Part shown: positions 18,046-27,753 of the stretch, piece after piece
How positions within the stretch are numbered: position 1 is the stretch's first letter
Layout of the letters: each line of letters opens with the position of its first letter
Notes under the pieces: model-generated
What the model was told of the DNA's origin: nothing
The model's database searches: none
Seen by the model: only the letters and a program-made list of their open reading frames with translations
Translations under genes and position numbers: made by a program
Assembly (NCBI RefSeq): GCF_900446215.1
Contig: NZ_UAQZ01000012.1
Coordinates: 186,001 to 250,000, forward strand
Direction of reading: 5' to 3'
Length of the DNA: 64,000 nt
Source of the DNA: Burkholderia cenocepacia
Lineage (GTDB): Bacteria; Pseudomonadota; Gammaproteobacteria; Burkholderiales; Burkholderiaceae

Positions 18046-18828
18046 ATGTTCTCGGTTACCTACGCGCAGCTCAACGGCTGGCTCACGGCGTTCCTGTGGC
18101 CGTTCGTGCGGATGCTCGCGCTCGTCGCGACGGCGCCCGTCGTCGGCCACGCGGCAGTGCCGGTGCGCGTGAAGATCGGCCTGGCCGCGTTCATGGCGCT
18201 GGTCGTCGCGCCGACGCTCGGCGCGATGCCGGACGTCACCGTGTTCTCCGCGCCGGGCATCTGGATCCTCGTCACGCAATTCCTGATCGGCGTCGCGATG
18301 GGCTTCACGATGCAGCTCGTGTTCGCGGCCGTCGAGGCGGCCGGCGACTTCATCGGGCTGTCGATGGGCCTCGGCTTCGCGACCTTCTTCGATCCGCACA
18401 CGAGCGGCGCGACACCCGTGATGGGCCGTTTCCTGAACGCGGTCGCGATGCTCGCGTTCCTCGCGGTGGACGGCCACCTGCAGATGTTCGCGGCGCTCGC
18501 CGCGTCGTTCCAGTCGCTGCCGGTGTCGGGCGACCTGCTGCACGCGCCGGGCTGGCGCACGCTCGCCACCTTCGGCGCGGTCGTGTTCGAGATGGGGCTG
18601 CTGCTCGCGCTGCCGGTGGTCGCGGCGCTGCTGATCGCGAACCTCGCGCTCGGCATCCTGAACCGCGCGGCGCCGCAGATCGGCGTATTCCAGGTCGGCT
18701 TTCCGGTGACGATGCTCGTCGGGCTGTTGCTCGTGCAACTGATGGTGCCGAACCTGGTGCCGTTCGTGTCGCACCTGTTCGACATGGGGCTCGATGCGAT
18801 GGGGCGGGTGTTGCTGGGCTGGCGCTAG
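18046..18828 (+). CDS. fliR: Flagellar export gate protein FliR
   Basis: 260 residues, about six membrane helices, closing the fliLMNOPQR cluster. Conserved segments include LWPFVRMLALVATAPVVGH, GFTMQLVFAAVEAAGDFIGL and RAAPQIGVFQVGFPVTMLVG. It is the last recognisable gene of the flagellar operon; the next gene belongs to an ABC importer after a 184-base gap. Confidence 0.96.
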   Translation: MFSVTYAQLNGWLTAFLWPFVRMLALVATAPVVGHAAVPVRVKIGLAAFMALVVAPTLGAMPDVTVFSAPGIWILVTQFLIGVAMGFTMQLVFAAVEAAGDFIGLSMGLGFATFFDPHTSGATPVMGRFLNAVAMLAFLAVDGHLQMFAALAASFQSLPVSGDLLHAPGWRTLATFGAVVFEMGLLLALPVVAALLIANLALGILNRAAPQIGVFQVGFPVTMLVGLLLVQLMVPNLVPFVSHLFDMGLDAMGRVLLGWR

Positions 18829-18927
18829 ACGCCCCGCGGTCCCCTGTCGACCCGCTTCGGCGCCGGTCGCCCCCATTCCGCCCCCGTTGCTGGAAAACCC
18901 CTAAACGAACCGCCAACCCGCGAAAGG

Positions 18928-18954
18928 TTGCGGAAGGTTTCGCCTCCCTATACT
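18928..18954 (+). promoter_or_regulatory. Possible promoter of the ABC importer operon
   Basis: TATACT (18949-18954) is a good minus-10 about 59 bases before the importer start; TTGCGG (18928-18933) could be the minus-35 but the 15-base spacer is short. Tentative. Confidence 0.3.
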
Positions 18955-19012
18955 CGTGATGACGATGCAGCAAGCATCGCGCCATACGAATACAACGAAG
19001 GAGACGACCCCG

Positions 19013-20017
19013 ATGCGACCCATCCTGCGCACCCTCGCCGTTGCAGCCAGCCTGAGCTGCGCGCTCGCCGCTCATCCCGCGTTCGCCGACGACGGCGGCA
19101 AGATCACGATCATGGTCGGCGGGATCGCGAAGCTGATCTACCTGCCCGCGCGGCTCACGCAGGAGCTCGGCAACTTCAAGGCCGAAGGGCTCGACGTCGA
19201 GCTGCTGTCGCAGCCGGCCGGCGTCGACGCCGAGAACGAGCTGCTCGCGGGCGCCGTGCAAGGCGTCGTCGGCTTCTACGATCACACCATCGACCTGCAG
19301 AGCAAGGGCAAGGACGTGAAGGCGATCGCCGTGTTCGGCCAGGTGCCGGGCGAAGTCGAGATGGTCTCGACCAAGGCCGCGCCGACCTTCAAGTCGATGG
19401 CCGACGCGAAGGGCAAGACGCTCGGCGTGACGGGCCTCGGCTCGTCGACGAGCTTCCTCACCCAATACCTTGCGCTGCAGCACGGCGTGCCGTCGACGCA
19501 GTACACGATGCTGCCGGTCGGCGCCGACGCGAGCTTCATCGCCGCGATCAAGCAGGGCCGCATCGACGCCGGGATGACGACCGAGCCGACGGTGTCCGCG
19601 CTCGAGAAGATGGGCGATGCGAAGGTGCTGGTCGACCTGCGCACGCTGGACGGCACGCGCGCCGCGCTCGGCGGCACCTACCCGGCCGCGAGCCTGTACG
19701 TGCAGTCGGCGTGGGCCGATGCGCACAAGGCGGAGGCGACCAAGCTCGCGCACGCGTTCGCGAAGACGATGCAGTTCATCCACACGCACAGCGCCGAGGA
19801 AATCGCCGCGAAGATGCCGGCCGACTACCAGAAGGACAAGGCGCTGTACGTGGCCGCGCTGAAGGCGTCGCTGCCGATGTACACGGCCGACGGCAAGATG
19901 CCGGCCGACGGTCCGGCGACCGTGCTGAAGGTGCTGTCGGCGTTCAATCCGTCGGTGAAGGGCAAGCACATCGACCTGGCGCGCACCTATACGAACGATT
20001 TCGTGAACGCAAAGTAA
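19013..20017 (+). CDS. ABC importer substrate-binding protein, NitT/TauT (NMT1-like) type
   Basis: Periplasmic binding protein, 334 residues from the ATG preceded by AAGGAG; a signal peptide ends HPAFA/DD. The mature part has the SsuA/THI5-like fold (ITIMVGGIAKLIYLPARL, GAVQGVVGFYDHTIDLQSKG, KTLGVTGLGSSTSFLTQYL). Proteins of this group bind nitrate, taurine, alkanesulfonates, aromatic acids or thiamine precursors; the ligand here is not evident. The ATPase, permease, a two-component system and a porin follow. Confidence 0.9.
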   Translation: MRPILRTLAVAASLSCALAAHPAFADDGGKITIMVGGIAKLIYLPARLTQELGNFKAEGLDVELLSQPAGVDAENELLAGAVQGVVGFYDHTIDLQSKGKDVKAIAVFGQVPGEVEMVSTKAAPTFKSMADAKGKTLGVTGLGSSTSFLTQYLALQHGVPSTQYTMLPVGADASFIAAIKQGRIDAGMTTEPTVSALEKMGDAKVLVDLRTLDGTRAALGGTYPAASLYVQSAWADAHKAEATKLAHAFAKTMQFIHTHSAEEIAAKMPADYQKDKALYVAALKASLPMYTADGKMPADGPATVLKVLSAFNPSVKGKHIDLARTYTNDFVNAK

Positions 20018-20127
20018 GCCGCGACGCCGGCGGCGGCGATCCCGCCGCCGGGCGTTCCCCGTTCCGGCCCGGTTGACCGGCCCGGCGCCGCCACTGCGAC
20101 GCCCTCCTCACCCGCAGGATCGATGCG

Positions 20128-20925
20128 ATGAATCAGGCAGTCTCCCCGAGCACACCGGCGATCGAGTTTCGCAATGTGTCGTGCCGCTTCATTTCGCCGG
20201 AAGGCAAGGCCACCGTCGCGTTGCGCGACTTCAGCATGAGCGTCGCGCGCGGCGAATTCATCGCGATCGTCGGCCCGACCGGCTGCGGCAAGTCGACCAC
20301 GCTGAACCTGATCACCGGGCTGCTCAAGCCCGTGTCGGGCGAAGTCCGCGTGATGGGCCGCCCGGTCGACGGGATCGACCCGCGCATCGGCTTCGTGTTC
20401 CAGGCCGACGCCGTGTTCCCGTGGCGCAACGTGATCGACAACGTCGCGGCCGGCCCGCTGTTTCGCGGCCGCTCGAAGGACGTCGCGTACGCGCAGGCCG
20501 AGGAGTGGATCCGCAAGGTCGGCCTCGACAAGTTCACCAAACACTACCCGCACCAGCTCTCCGGCGGGATGAGAAAGCGCGTCGCGCTCGCGCAGACCTT
20601 CATCAACCAGCCGGAAATCCTGCTGATGGACGAGCCGTTCTCCGCGCTCGACATGCAGACCCGCACGCTGATGCAGGACGAGCTGCTGCAGCTGTGGTCC
20701 GCGAACAAGGGGTCGGTCGTGTTCGTCACGCACGATCTCGAGGAAGCGATCGCGCTCGCCGACCGCGTGTTCGTGCTGACCGCCCGCCCCGCGACGCTCA
20801 AGCGCGTGTATGAAATCGACCTGCCGCGCCCGCGCGTCATGTCGGAAGTGCGCTACGACGCACGCTTCATCGAAATTTCCAAGGACATCTGGCACGACCT
20901 GCGCGAAGAAGTGCAGATCGGCTGA
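20128..20925 (+). CDS. ABC importer ATPase, NitT/TauT type
   Basis: 265 residues. Walker A GPTGCGKSTT (about residues 51-60), Q-loop around GFVFQADAVFPWRN, signature LSGGMRKRVALAQ, Walker B ILLMDEPFSALD and H-loop VFVTHDLEEAIALADR. This is the SsuB/TauB-like subgroup. It lies between the binding protein and the permease of the same importer. Confidence 0.95.
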   Translation: MNQAVSPSTPAIEFRNVSCRFISPEGKATVALRDFSMSVARGEFIAIVGPTGCGKSTTLNLITGLLKPVSGEVRVMGRPVDGIDPRIGFVFQADAVFPWRNVIDNVAAGPLFRGRSKDVAYAQAEEWIRKVGLDKFTKHYPHQLSGGMRKRVALAQTFINQPEILLMDEPFSALDMQTRTLMQDELLQLWSANKGSVVFVTHDLEEAIALADRVFVLTARPATLKRVYEIDLPRPRVMSEVRYDARFIEISKDIWHDLREEVQIG

Positions 20926-20974
20926 CGCATACGCCGCACGACAAGCACCGGCAAGAAACAGCAAGGACAGGAGC

Positions 20975-21832
20975 ATGACCGACATGACGCTTCCCACCAC
21001 CGCCCTTCCGGCGACCACGCTCGAGGACGACGAGCGCGCCGCGCAACGCCGGCTGCGCCGCCGGCGCACGCTGATCGTCACGCTGCGGATCGCCGTACTC
21101 GTGATCGTGCTGGGCGGGTGGGAACTCGCCGCCCGGCTGAAATGGATCGATCCGTTCTTCTTCTCGATGCCGTCGCTGATCTTCGCGCAGATCCAGGACT
21201 GGTTCGTGAACGGCACGTCGCAGGGTCCGCTGCTCACGCAGGTGTGGGTCACGCTCGAGGAAACCGCGATCGGCTTCCTGATCGGCTCGGTGGCCGGCGT
21301 GATCTGCGGGATCGTGCTCGGCCGCAACAAGCTGATGGCCGACGTGTTCGGCCTGTACATCCAGATCGCGAACTCGATTCCGCGCGTCGTGCTCGGCTCG
21401 GTGTTCGTGATCGCGCTCGGCCTCGGGATGGCGTCGAAGATCGCGCTGGCCGTCGTGATGGTGTTCTTCGTCGTGTTCGGCAACGCGTTCCAGGGCGTGC
21501 GCGAAGCGGATCGCTACCTGATCGCGAACGCGCAGATCCTCGGCGCGTCGCGCCGGCAGATCACCACGTCGGTCGTGATCCCGTCCGCGCTCTCCTGGAT
21601 TCTCGCGAGCCTGCACGTGAGCTTCGGCTTCGCGCTGGTCGGTGCGGTGGTCGGCGAATTCCTGGGTTCCAAGCAGGGGATCGGGCTGTTAATCTCCACC
21701 GCCCAGGGCGCGTTCAACGCGAGCGGCGTGTTCGCGGCGATGATCGTGCTGGCCGTGGTCGCGCTGGCCGCCGACTACCTGCTGACGCGGATCGAGAAGC
21801 GGCTGCTGAAGTGGCGCCCCGCGGCGTTCTGA
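20975..21832 (+). CDS. ABC importer permease, NitT/TauT type
   Basis: 285 residues, about six membrane helices. The BPD-transport loop (EAA motif) is seen at ANAQILGASRRQITTSVVIP. The ATG chosen at 20975 has AGGAG just upstream and gives MTDMTLPTTALPATTLEDDE; longer frames upstream run inside the ATPase gene. Works with the two genes before it. Confidence 0.93.
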   Translation: MTDMTLPTTALPATTLEDDERAAQRRLRRRRTLIVTLRIAVLVIVLGGWELAARLKWIDPFFFSMPSLIFAQIQDWFVNGTSQGPLLTQVWVTLEETAIGFLIGSVAGVICGIVLGRNKLMADVFGLYIQIANSIPRVVLGSVFVIALGLGMASKIALAVVMVFFVVFGNAFQGVREADRYLIANAQILGASRRQITTSVVIPSALSWILASLHVSFGFALVGAVVGEFLGSKQGIGLLISTAQGAFNASGVFAAMIVLAVVALAADYLLTRIEKRLLKWRPAAF

Positions 21833-21919
21833 ACGCCGCGCGCCGGCGCCTGACATGACACCCCGACCGCGCCGGCGACCCCGGCGCGGTTCGGCATTTC
21901 CGGGAAGGAGCGCAACAGG

Positions 21920-23287
21920 ATGGCGCACAGCCTGCGCGGACGACTGCTGTGGTGGCTGCTGCTGCCGCTCGCGGTGTTCGTGCTGATCGCCGGCGCGATG
22001 TCGTACGACACCGCGCGGACCACGGCCGCGCTCGTGCAGGACAGCGCGCTCGTCGCGTCCGCGCGCACGATCGGCGAGGACGTCGAATGGCGCAACGGCC
22101 GGCCGGCGGCCGACGTGCCGCCCGCCGCGCTGGAGATCTTCGAATCGCCGTCGGGCGACTCGGTGTTCTACAAGGTGATCGACGGCCACGAGCGCCTGCT
22201 CGCCGGCAATCCTGCGCTCGACCTGCCCGCGCGGCACGGCATCGAGCCGACGCTGTACGACACGTCGCTCGACGGCGTGCCGCTGCGCGCGGTGGCCTAC
22301 GACCGCCAGTTGTACGACGAGGGGCAGGTCGAGACGGTCACCGTGGTCGTCGCGAAAACGACGCGTTCGTACGGCGCGATGGTCGCGACGATCTGGCGGC
22401 CGCAGCTCGTGCGCCTGTCCCTGATGCTGGTGCTCGCGGTGGTGCTCGTCTATCTCGGCCTCACCTTCGAGCTGCGCCCGCTGATGAAGCTGAAGGACGA
22501 CGTGGCCGACCGCGGGCCGATGGAACTCGAGCCGATCCGCCCGGAGCGGCTGCAATACGAACTGCGGCCGATCGTCGACGCGATCAACCAGTGCATCGCG
22601 CGCCTGAACACGCACACGGCCACGCAGCGCCGCTTCATCGCGGATGCCGCGCACCAGCTGCGCACGCCGATCGCGGTGCTCGACACGCAGATCCAGTACG
22701 CGCAGCAGCGCGGCAACGACGATCGTGAACTCGCGTCGGTGCTCGACAGCATGCAGCGCAGCAGCCGCAAGATGGCCGACGTGACCGACAAGCTGCTGCT
22801 GCTCGCGCACGCGGAAGCGACGCCGTCGACGCTCCTGACCCAGCGCGTCGACCTGGCCACGGTGGTGTCGAGCGTGCTGGAGGAGACGATCCTGCTCGCG
22901 CAGCGGCGCGACATCGACCTCGGCGCGGATCTCGGCGAGCGGCTCGACGTCGCGGGCAGCGACAGCCTGCTCACCGCGCTGGTGATGAACCTCGTCGACA
23001 ACGCGGTGCGCTACACCCAGCCGGGCGGCTGCGTGACGGTCTGCGCGCGGCGCGACGGCGAGGCGATCGTGCTCGACGTGGTCGACGACGGCCCCGGCAT
23101 CCCGGCCGAAGCGCGACCGCACGTATTCAAGCGGTTCTACCGCGTGTCGGCCGACACCGAGGGCTCGGGCCTCGGGCTCGCGATCGTCCGCGAAATTGCG
23201 CAGGCGCACGGCGGCAGCGTGTCGCTCGCGCCGGGGCCCGGCAATCGCGGGATCGTCGTGACCGTGCGGTTGCCCGCTTTCGATTGA
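21920..23287 (+). CDS. Sensor histidine kinase, TctE-like
   Basis: 455-residue membrane kinase. Helix 1 (about 10-28), a periplasmic sensor of the 2CSK_N type (about 30-160), helix 2 (about 163-182), then the dimerisation box AAHQLRTPIAVL with the phospho-accepting His at about 245, N-box VMNLVDNAVRYT, and G-boxes VDDGPGIP and GSGLGLAIV. It stands between an ABC importer and its own response regulator, so it most likely senses the imported solute or a relative, as TctE does for tricarboxylates. Signal unknown. Confidence 0.93.
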   Translation: MAHSLRGRLLWWLLLPLAVFVLIAGAMSYDTARTTAALVQDSALVASARTIGEDVEWRNGRPAADVPPAALEIFESPSGDSVFYKVIDGHERLLAGNPALDLPARHGIEPTLYDTSLDGVPLRAVAYDRQLYDEGQVETVTVVVAKTTRSYGAMVATIWRPQLVRLSLMLVLAVVLVYLGLTFELRPLMKLKDDVADRGPMELEPIRPERLQYELRPIVDAINQCIARLNTHTATQRRFIADAAHQLRTPIAVLDTQIQYAQQRGNDDRELASVLDSMQRSSRKMADVTDKLLLLAHAEATPSTLLTQRVDLATVVSSVLEETILLAQRRDIDLGADLGERLDVAGSDSLLTALVMNLVDNAVRYTQPGGCVTVCARRDGEAIVLDVVDDGPGIPAEARPHVFKRFYRVSADTEGSGLGLAIVREIAQAHGGSVSLAPGPGNRGIVVTVRLPAFD

Positions 23288-23300
23288 AGAGAACGCCGTC

Positions 23301-23978
23301 ATGAAACTTTTGCTGGTCGAAGACAACGCCGAGCTCGCGCACTGGATCGTGAACCTGCTGCGCGGGGAGGATTTCGCGGTCGACTGCGTCGGCGACGGCG
23401 AACGGGCCGACACGGTGCTCAAGACCGAACGCTACGACGCGGTGCTGCTCGACATGCGCCTGCCCGGCATCAGCGGCAAGGAAGTGCTCGCACGGCTGCG
23501 GCGCCGCAACGACAACGTGCCGGTGCTGATGCTGACCGCGCACGGCTCGGTCGACGACAAGGTCGACTGCTTCGGCGCGGGCGCCGACGATTACGTCGTG
23601 AAGCCGTTCGAGTCGCGCGAGCTGGTGGCGCGCATCCGTGCGCTGATCCGCCGGCAGGCCGGCGTCGGCACGACGCAGCTCGTGTGCGGCGACCTCGTCT
23701 ATGCGTTCGGTACGCGCGAATTCCGCTGCGGCGACGCGGTGCTCGCGCTGCGCCGCCGCGAGCACGCGATCCTCGAAACGCTGATGCTGCAGCAGAACAA
23801 GACGGTGTCGAAGGCGCGGCTGATGGACAGCGTGTTCGCGCTCGACGACGAGCCCAGCGCCGACGCGATCGACATCTACATCCACCGGCTGCGCAAGCAT
23901 CTCGCCGGCAGCACGGCCGAGATCATCACGCTGCGCGGGCTCGGTTACATCCTGCGCATGAAGAGCGCGCACGATTGA
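23301..23978 (+). CDS. OmpR-family response regulator, TctD-like
   Basis: 225 residues: receiver domain with the acidic pair in LLLVEDNAE, phospho-acceptor Asp51 in LLDMRLPG and the conserved Lys in YVVKPF; winged-helix DNA-binding domain (about 125-222) ending LRGLGYILRMKSAHD. It follows the kinase by 13 bases and forms one system with it. Likely targets are the upstream importer and the porin downstream. Confidence 0.95.
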   Translation: MKLLLVEDNAELAHWIVNLLRGEDFAVDCVGDGERADTVLKTERYDAVLLDMRLPGISGKEVLARLRRRNDNVPVLMLTAHGSVDDKVDCFGAGADDYVVKPFESRELVARIRALIRRQAGVGTTQLVCGDLVYAFGTREFRCGDAVLALRRREHAILETLMLQQNKTVSKARLMDSVFALDDEPSADAIDIYIHRLRKHLAGSTAEIITLRGLGYILRMKSAHD

Positions 23979-24260
23979 CGCGGCGCGCCTCCCGCCTTCC
24001 GCACATCAATTCGTAGCGCGAATCATCATCGAGGCCTGCCCGACGTCCGGCAGAACCGCTTCCGCTCGCGTGCCCGATCCGTGATGGCTGCGCGTTCGGT
24101 GTTTTCACCGATCCGATTCTTTCCGCCGGGAAAGCGCCGTGAAGGATTGCCCCCTCTACGATGCTATGCGTCGGCCCGCTCGCTGTGGCCGGCAAGAGTC
24201 GGCATACATTACGTACTGCCAACGACCGGATTTCAATGCGGCAGCTCGGAGGAGACGATC

Positions 24261-25388
24261 TTGAAACGAAAAACCCTTGCCCTTTCCATCGCGGCGGCGG
24301 GCCTGTGCGCCGGCCATGCGCATGCGCAGTCGACCGTGCAGCTCTACGGCCTGATGGACCTGAGCTTTCCGACCTACCGGACCCATGCCGATGCGAACGG
24401 CAAGCACGTGATCGGGATGGGCAACGAAGGCGAACCGTGGTTCAGCGGCAGCCGCTGGGGCCTGAAAGGCGCTGAAGACATCGGCGGCGGCACGAAGATC
24501 ATCTTCCGCCTGGAAAGCGAATTCGTGGTCGCGAACGGCCAGATGGAAGACGAAGGCCAGATCTTCGACCGTGACGCGTGGGTCGGCGTCGAGGACGAGC
24601 GCTTCGGCAAGCTGACGGCCGGCTTCCAGAACACGATCGCGCGCGATGCGGCGACGATCTACGGCGACGCGTACGGCTCCGCGAAGCTGTCGACCGAGGA
24701 AGGCGGCTGGACCAACTCGAACAACTTCAAGCAGATGATCTTCTACGCGGCCGGCCCGACCGGCACGCGCTACAACAACGGCGTCGCGTGGAAGAAGCTG
24801 TTCAGCAACGGCATCTTCGCGAGCGCCGGCTACCAGTTCAGCAACTCGACGTCGTTCGCGACCGGCTCCGCGTACCAGGCCGCGCTCGGCTACAACGGCG
24901 GGCCGTTCGCCGTGTCGGGCTTCTACAACCACGTGAACCACAACGGCTTCCGGAACCAGACGTTCTCGGTCGGCGGCAACTACACGTTCGACATCGTGCG
25001 CCTGAATGCCGGCTACTTCCGCTACAACGGCGACCAGGGCCCGCTCGGCCAGCGCCACGACGATTCGTGGACGGTGTCGATGAAGATCGCGCCGAAGGGC
25101 GCGCTCGACTACGAGCTCGGCTACCAGCAGATGCGCATCAAGAACGCCGCGAACAACGCGGACGGCTTCACGCCGAACGCCAACCTCGGCGCGTTCAGCC
25201 TGACCAACGGCGTCGCCAACGGTTTCAAGGAGACGATCTACGGGTCGGTGTTCTATCACTTGAGCAAGCGCACCGAGGTGTACCTGGCCGGCGACTACAT
25301 GAAGCTGCACGGCGGCTACACGGTGTCGTCGACGTTCGGCGCGAAGAACCAGCTCGAACTGACGTCGGGCATCCGCACGCGCTTCTGA
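24261..25388 (+). CDS. Gram-negative porin (beta-proteobacterial OmpC-like), TTG start
   Basis: 375-residue outer-membrane porin. I start at the TTG preceded by GGAGGAGACGATC, giving a signal peptide LKRKTLALSIAAAGLCAG...HAQ/STVQLYGLMD; the reading frame extends 60 codons upstream without a signal peptide, which is not credible. The mature protein shows the STVQLYGLMDLSF start, SRWGLKGAEDIGGG and the terminal strand ending SGIRTRF with C-terminal Phe, the usual porin sorting signal. Its position after the importer and two-component genes suggests a solute-specific uptake porin. Confidence 0.92.
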   Translation: MKRKTLALSIAAAGLCAGHAHAQSTVQLYGLMDLSFPTYRTHADANGKHVIGMGNEGEPWFSGSRWGLKGAEDIGGGTKIIFRLESEFVVANGQMEDEGQIFDRDAWVGVEDERFGKLTAGFQNTIARDAATIYGDAYGSAKLSTEEGGWTNSNNFKQMIFYAAGPTGTRYNNGVAWKKLFSNGIFASAGYQFSNSTSFATGSAYQAALGYNGGPFAVSGFYNHVNHNGFRNQTFSVGGNYTFDIVRLNAGYFRYNGDQGPLGQRHDDSWTVSMKIAPKGALDYELGYQQMRIKNAANNADGFTPNANLGAFSLTNGVANGFKETIYGSVFYHLSKRTEVYLAGDYMKLHGGYTVSSTFGAKNQLELTSGIRTRF

Positions 25389-25734
25389 CCCGAGGCGGTC
25401 ATCCGGGCGGGGCCCGCCGGGCCCTGCCGCACCCTTCTTCCGGGATTCTCCATGCGGGCACGCCGGCGCTTGCGCCGACCGTGCCCTTTTTTTCGTCCTG
25501 TTTCAGCCTTTGAGCGGCGCCGTCGCGCGCCCGCCGGCCGCCCCGCGCGACAACCGGCCCGAACCCGCTCGCGGCCCGTCCGGCGGGCGATCGCGGCCGA
25601 TGCGCACGCGCCCGGCCCACATCGGCGCTTGACCTGCGCCGACCGACTCGCTAGCGTTTCGGGTTTGCCCGGGCGGCCGTTGCCGCCGGTGCCGTGAGCG
25701 CGCCCGACGTCCTGGCGCGCGCGGCCGGGTTCCG
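25389..25734. other. Intergenic region between porin and mod
   Basis: 346 bases without a credible gene. It contains the porin terminator (25456-25493). TTGACC at 25629-25634 with TAGCGT 17 bases further on is a weak promoter candidate for the mod-res operon. The reading frames here are Arg/Ala-rich shadows. Confidence 0.5.
25456..25493 (+). terminator. Rho-independent terminator after the porin
   Basis: GGGCACG-CCGGCGC, loop TTG, GCGCCG-ACCGTGCCC forms a long GC stem followed by seven T residues. It closes the importer/two-component/porin region. Confidence 0.88.
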
Positions 25735-27753
25735 ATGGAAAAGACGATGCAGAAACTCGATGCGGCCAGCCCGCAGGCGATGTCGACGGATTTCACCGCC
25801 GACAACGTCGCGCGCCTGAAGGCGCTGTTCCCCGAACTCGTGACCGAAGGCCCGCACGGCGCGTCGGTCGACGTCGACGTGCTGAAGGCGCTGGTCGGCG
25901 AGCGCACGGTCGGCGACGCCGACGAGCGCTACGGCTTCCACTGGCACGGCAAGCGCGCCGCGCGCCAGGCCGCGCTCACGCCGTCGACGGGCACGCTGCG
26001 GCCCTGCCCCGACGACAGCGTCGCGTGGGACGACACGCGCCATCTGGTGATCGAGGGCGACAACCTCGACGTGATGAAGCTGCTGCACAAGAGCTACGCC
26101 GGCAAGGTGAAGCTCGTCTACATCGATCCGCCGTACAACACCGGCAGCGATTTCGTCTATCCGGACGACTTCAGCGACAGCATCCGCCACTACCTGGCGA
26201 TGACGGGCCAGACCGAAGCCGGCGTGAAGCGCAGCACCAACACCGAGGCGAACGGCCGGTTCCACACCGACTGGCTGAACATGATGTATCCGCGCCTGAA
26301 GCTCGCGCACGCGCTGCTGTCCGACGAAGGGCTGATCGCGGTGCACATCGACGAGCACGAAGTGCATGCGCTGGTGCTGATGCTGCGCGAGATCTTCGGC
26401 GAGGAAAACGAGCTCGGCGTGGCCGTGTGGGACAAGCGCAACCCGAAGGGCGACGCGCGCGGCGTCGCGTACCAGCACGAATCGCTGGTGCTGTTCGCGC
26501 GCAACGCCGAGACGCTGCTCGAACGGGCGCCGCTCAAGCGCCCGAAGCGCAACGCGCAGCGCATGCTCGACGCCGCGCACGACGCGGTGTACCGCAGCGG
26601 CAACCCGAAGGACGCGCAGAAGGCGTACCGCGCGTGGATGAAGGCGCAGACCAACCTGTCCGGCGGCGAGGTGATGTACGACCGGCTGTCGGCGGAAGGC
26701 CGCGTGTACCGCCTCGTGTCGATGGCCTGGCCGAACAAGAAGAAGGCGCCCGAAGAATATTTCACGCCGCTGATCCACCCGGTCACCGGCAAGCCGTGCG
26801 CGATGCCGGCGCGCGGCTGGCGCAACCCGCCGGCGACGATGCAGGCGCTGCTCGAACGCGGCCAGATCGAATTCGGCCCGGATGAAACCACGCAGCCGCA
26901 GCGGATCTACTACCTCGACGAGAACATGTACGAGAACGTGCCGTCGGTGCTGCCGTTCGCCGGCTCCGACGACGCGCTGCTGAAGACGCTCGGCATTCCG
27001 TTCGACCTGCCGAAGCCGGTCGACTTCGCGGCGGCCGTGATCGGCTGGTGCACGCGCGGCGACGACATCGTGCTCGACTGCTTCGCCGGCTCCGGCTCGA
27101 CCGGCCACGCTGTCATGCAGGTGAACGCGACCGACGGCGGCGCGCGCCGCTACATCCTCGTGCAGCTGCCCGAGGCGCTCGACCGCCGCGACAAGACGCA
27201 GACGGCCGCCGCCGATTTCTGCGCGAAGCTGAAAAAACCGCTGACGCTCGCCGAAATCACGAAGGAACGCCTGCGCCGCGCCGCGCAGCAGGTCGCGCGC
27301 GACTATCCGGAAAGCTATGGCGACCTCGGCTTTCGCGTGTACCGGCTCGACACGACCAACGTGATCGAGTGGGACCCGCGCCGCGACGACTTCGACCATG
27401 CGCTCTTCGCGTCCGTCGAACACGTGAAGACCGGCCGCACCGAGGACGACCTGCTCGCCGAGCTGACGCTCAAGCTCGGCCTCGACCTGTGCACGCCGGT
27501 CGAGCATCACCAGGTGGCCGGCAAGACGGTGCACCTGATCGGGCGCGCGATCGTCGCGTGCTTCGATGCGCGCCTGTCGCGCGACGACGCGGGCCCGCTC
27601 GCCGACGGCATCGTCGACCTGCTCGACGCCACCGGCGCGTCGCGCGACGTCACGTGCCTGTTCCGCGACAGCGGCTTCGTCGACGACGTCGCGAAGCTCA
27701 ATCTCGCCGCGCTGCTCGAACAGCACGGCGTGAAGCGCGTGCGGAGCCTGTGA
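25735..27753 (+). CDS. Type III restriction-modification methyltransferase subunit (Mod)
   Basis: 672 residues. Adenine methyltransferase of beta class: the catalytic motif DPPYNTGSDFVYPDDF (about 130) comes before the SAM-binding motif DCFAGSGSTGHAVMQ (about 447-461), the order of type III Mod proteins. The variable central region (about 190-400) should hold the target recognition domain. The stop overlaps the start of res by one base (TGATG). The codons and GC look like the surroundings. Start is the ATG before EKTMQKLDAASPQ; a second ATG is two codons on. In type III systems Mod alone can methylate. Confidence 0.93.
   Translation: MEKTMQKLDAASPQAMSTDFTADNVARLKALFPELVTEGPHGASVDVDVLKALVGERTVGDADERYGFHWHGKRAARQAALTPSTGTLRPCPDDSVAWDDTRHLVIEGDNLDVMKLLHKSYAGKVKLVYIDPPYNTGSDFVYPDDFSDSIRHYLAMTGQTEAGVKRSTNTEANGRFHTDWLNMMYPRLKLAHALLSDEGLIAVHIDEHEVHALVLMLREIFGEENELGVAVWDKRNPKGDARGVAYQHESLVLFARNAETLLERAPLKRPKRNAQRMLDAAHDAVYRSGNPKDAQKAYRAWMKAQTNLSGGEVMYDRLSAEGRVYRLVSMAWPNKKKAPEEYFTPLIHPVTGKPCAMPARGWRNPPATMQALLERGQIEFGPDETTQPQRIYYLDENMYENVPSVLPFAGSDDALLKTLGIPFDLPKPVDFAAAVIGWCTRGDDIVLDCFAGSGSTGHAVMQVNATDGGARRYILVQLPEALDRRDKTQTAAADFCAKLKKPLTLAEITKERLRRAAQQVARDYPESYGDLGFRVYRLDTTNVIEWDPRRDDFDHALFASVEHVKTGRTEDDLLAELTLKLGLDLCTPVEHHQVAGKTVHLIGRAIVACFDARLSRDDAGPLADGIVDLLDATGASRDVTCLFRDSGFVDDVAKLNLAALLEQHGVKRVRSL

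Noticed and set aside
24081..24260. N-terminal extension of the first porin
   Set aside because: Would put 60 residues before a clear signal peptide; the TTG at 24261 has a strong ribosome site.
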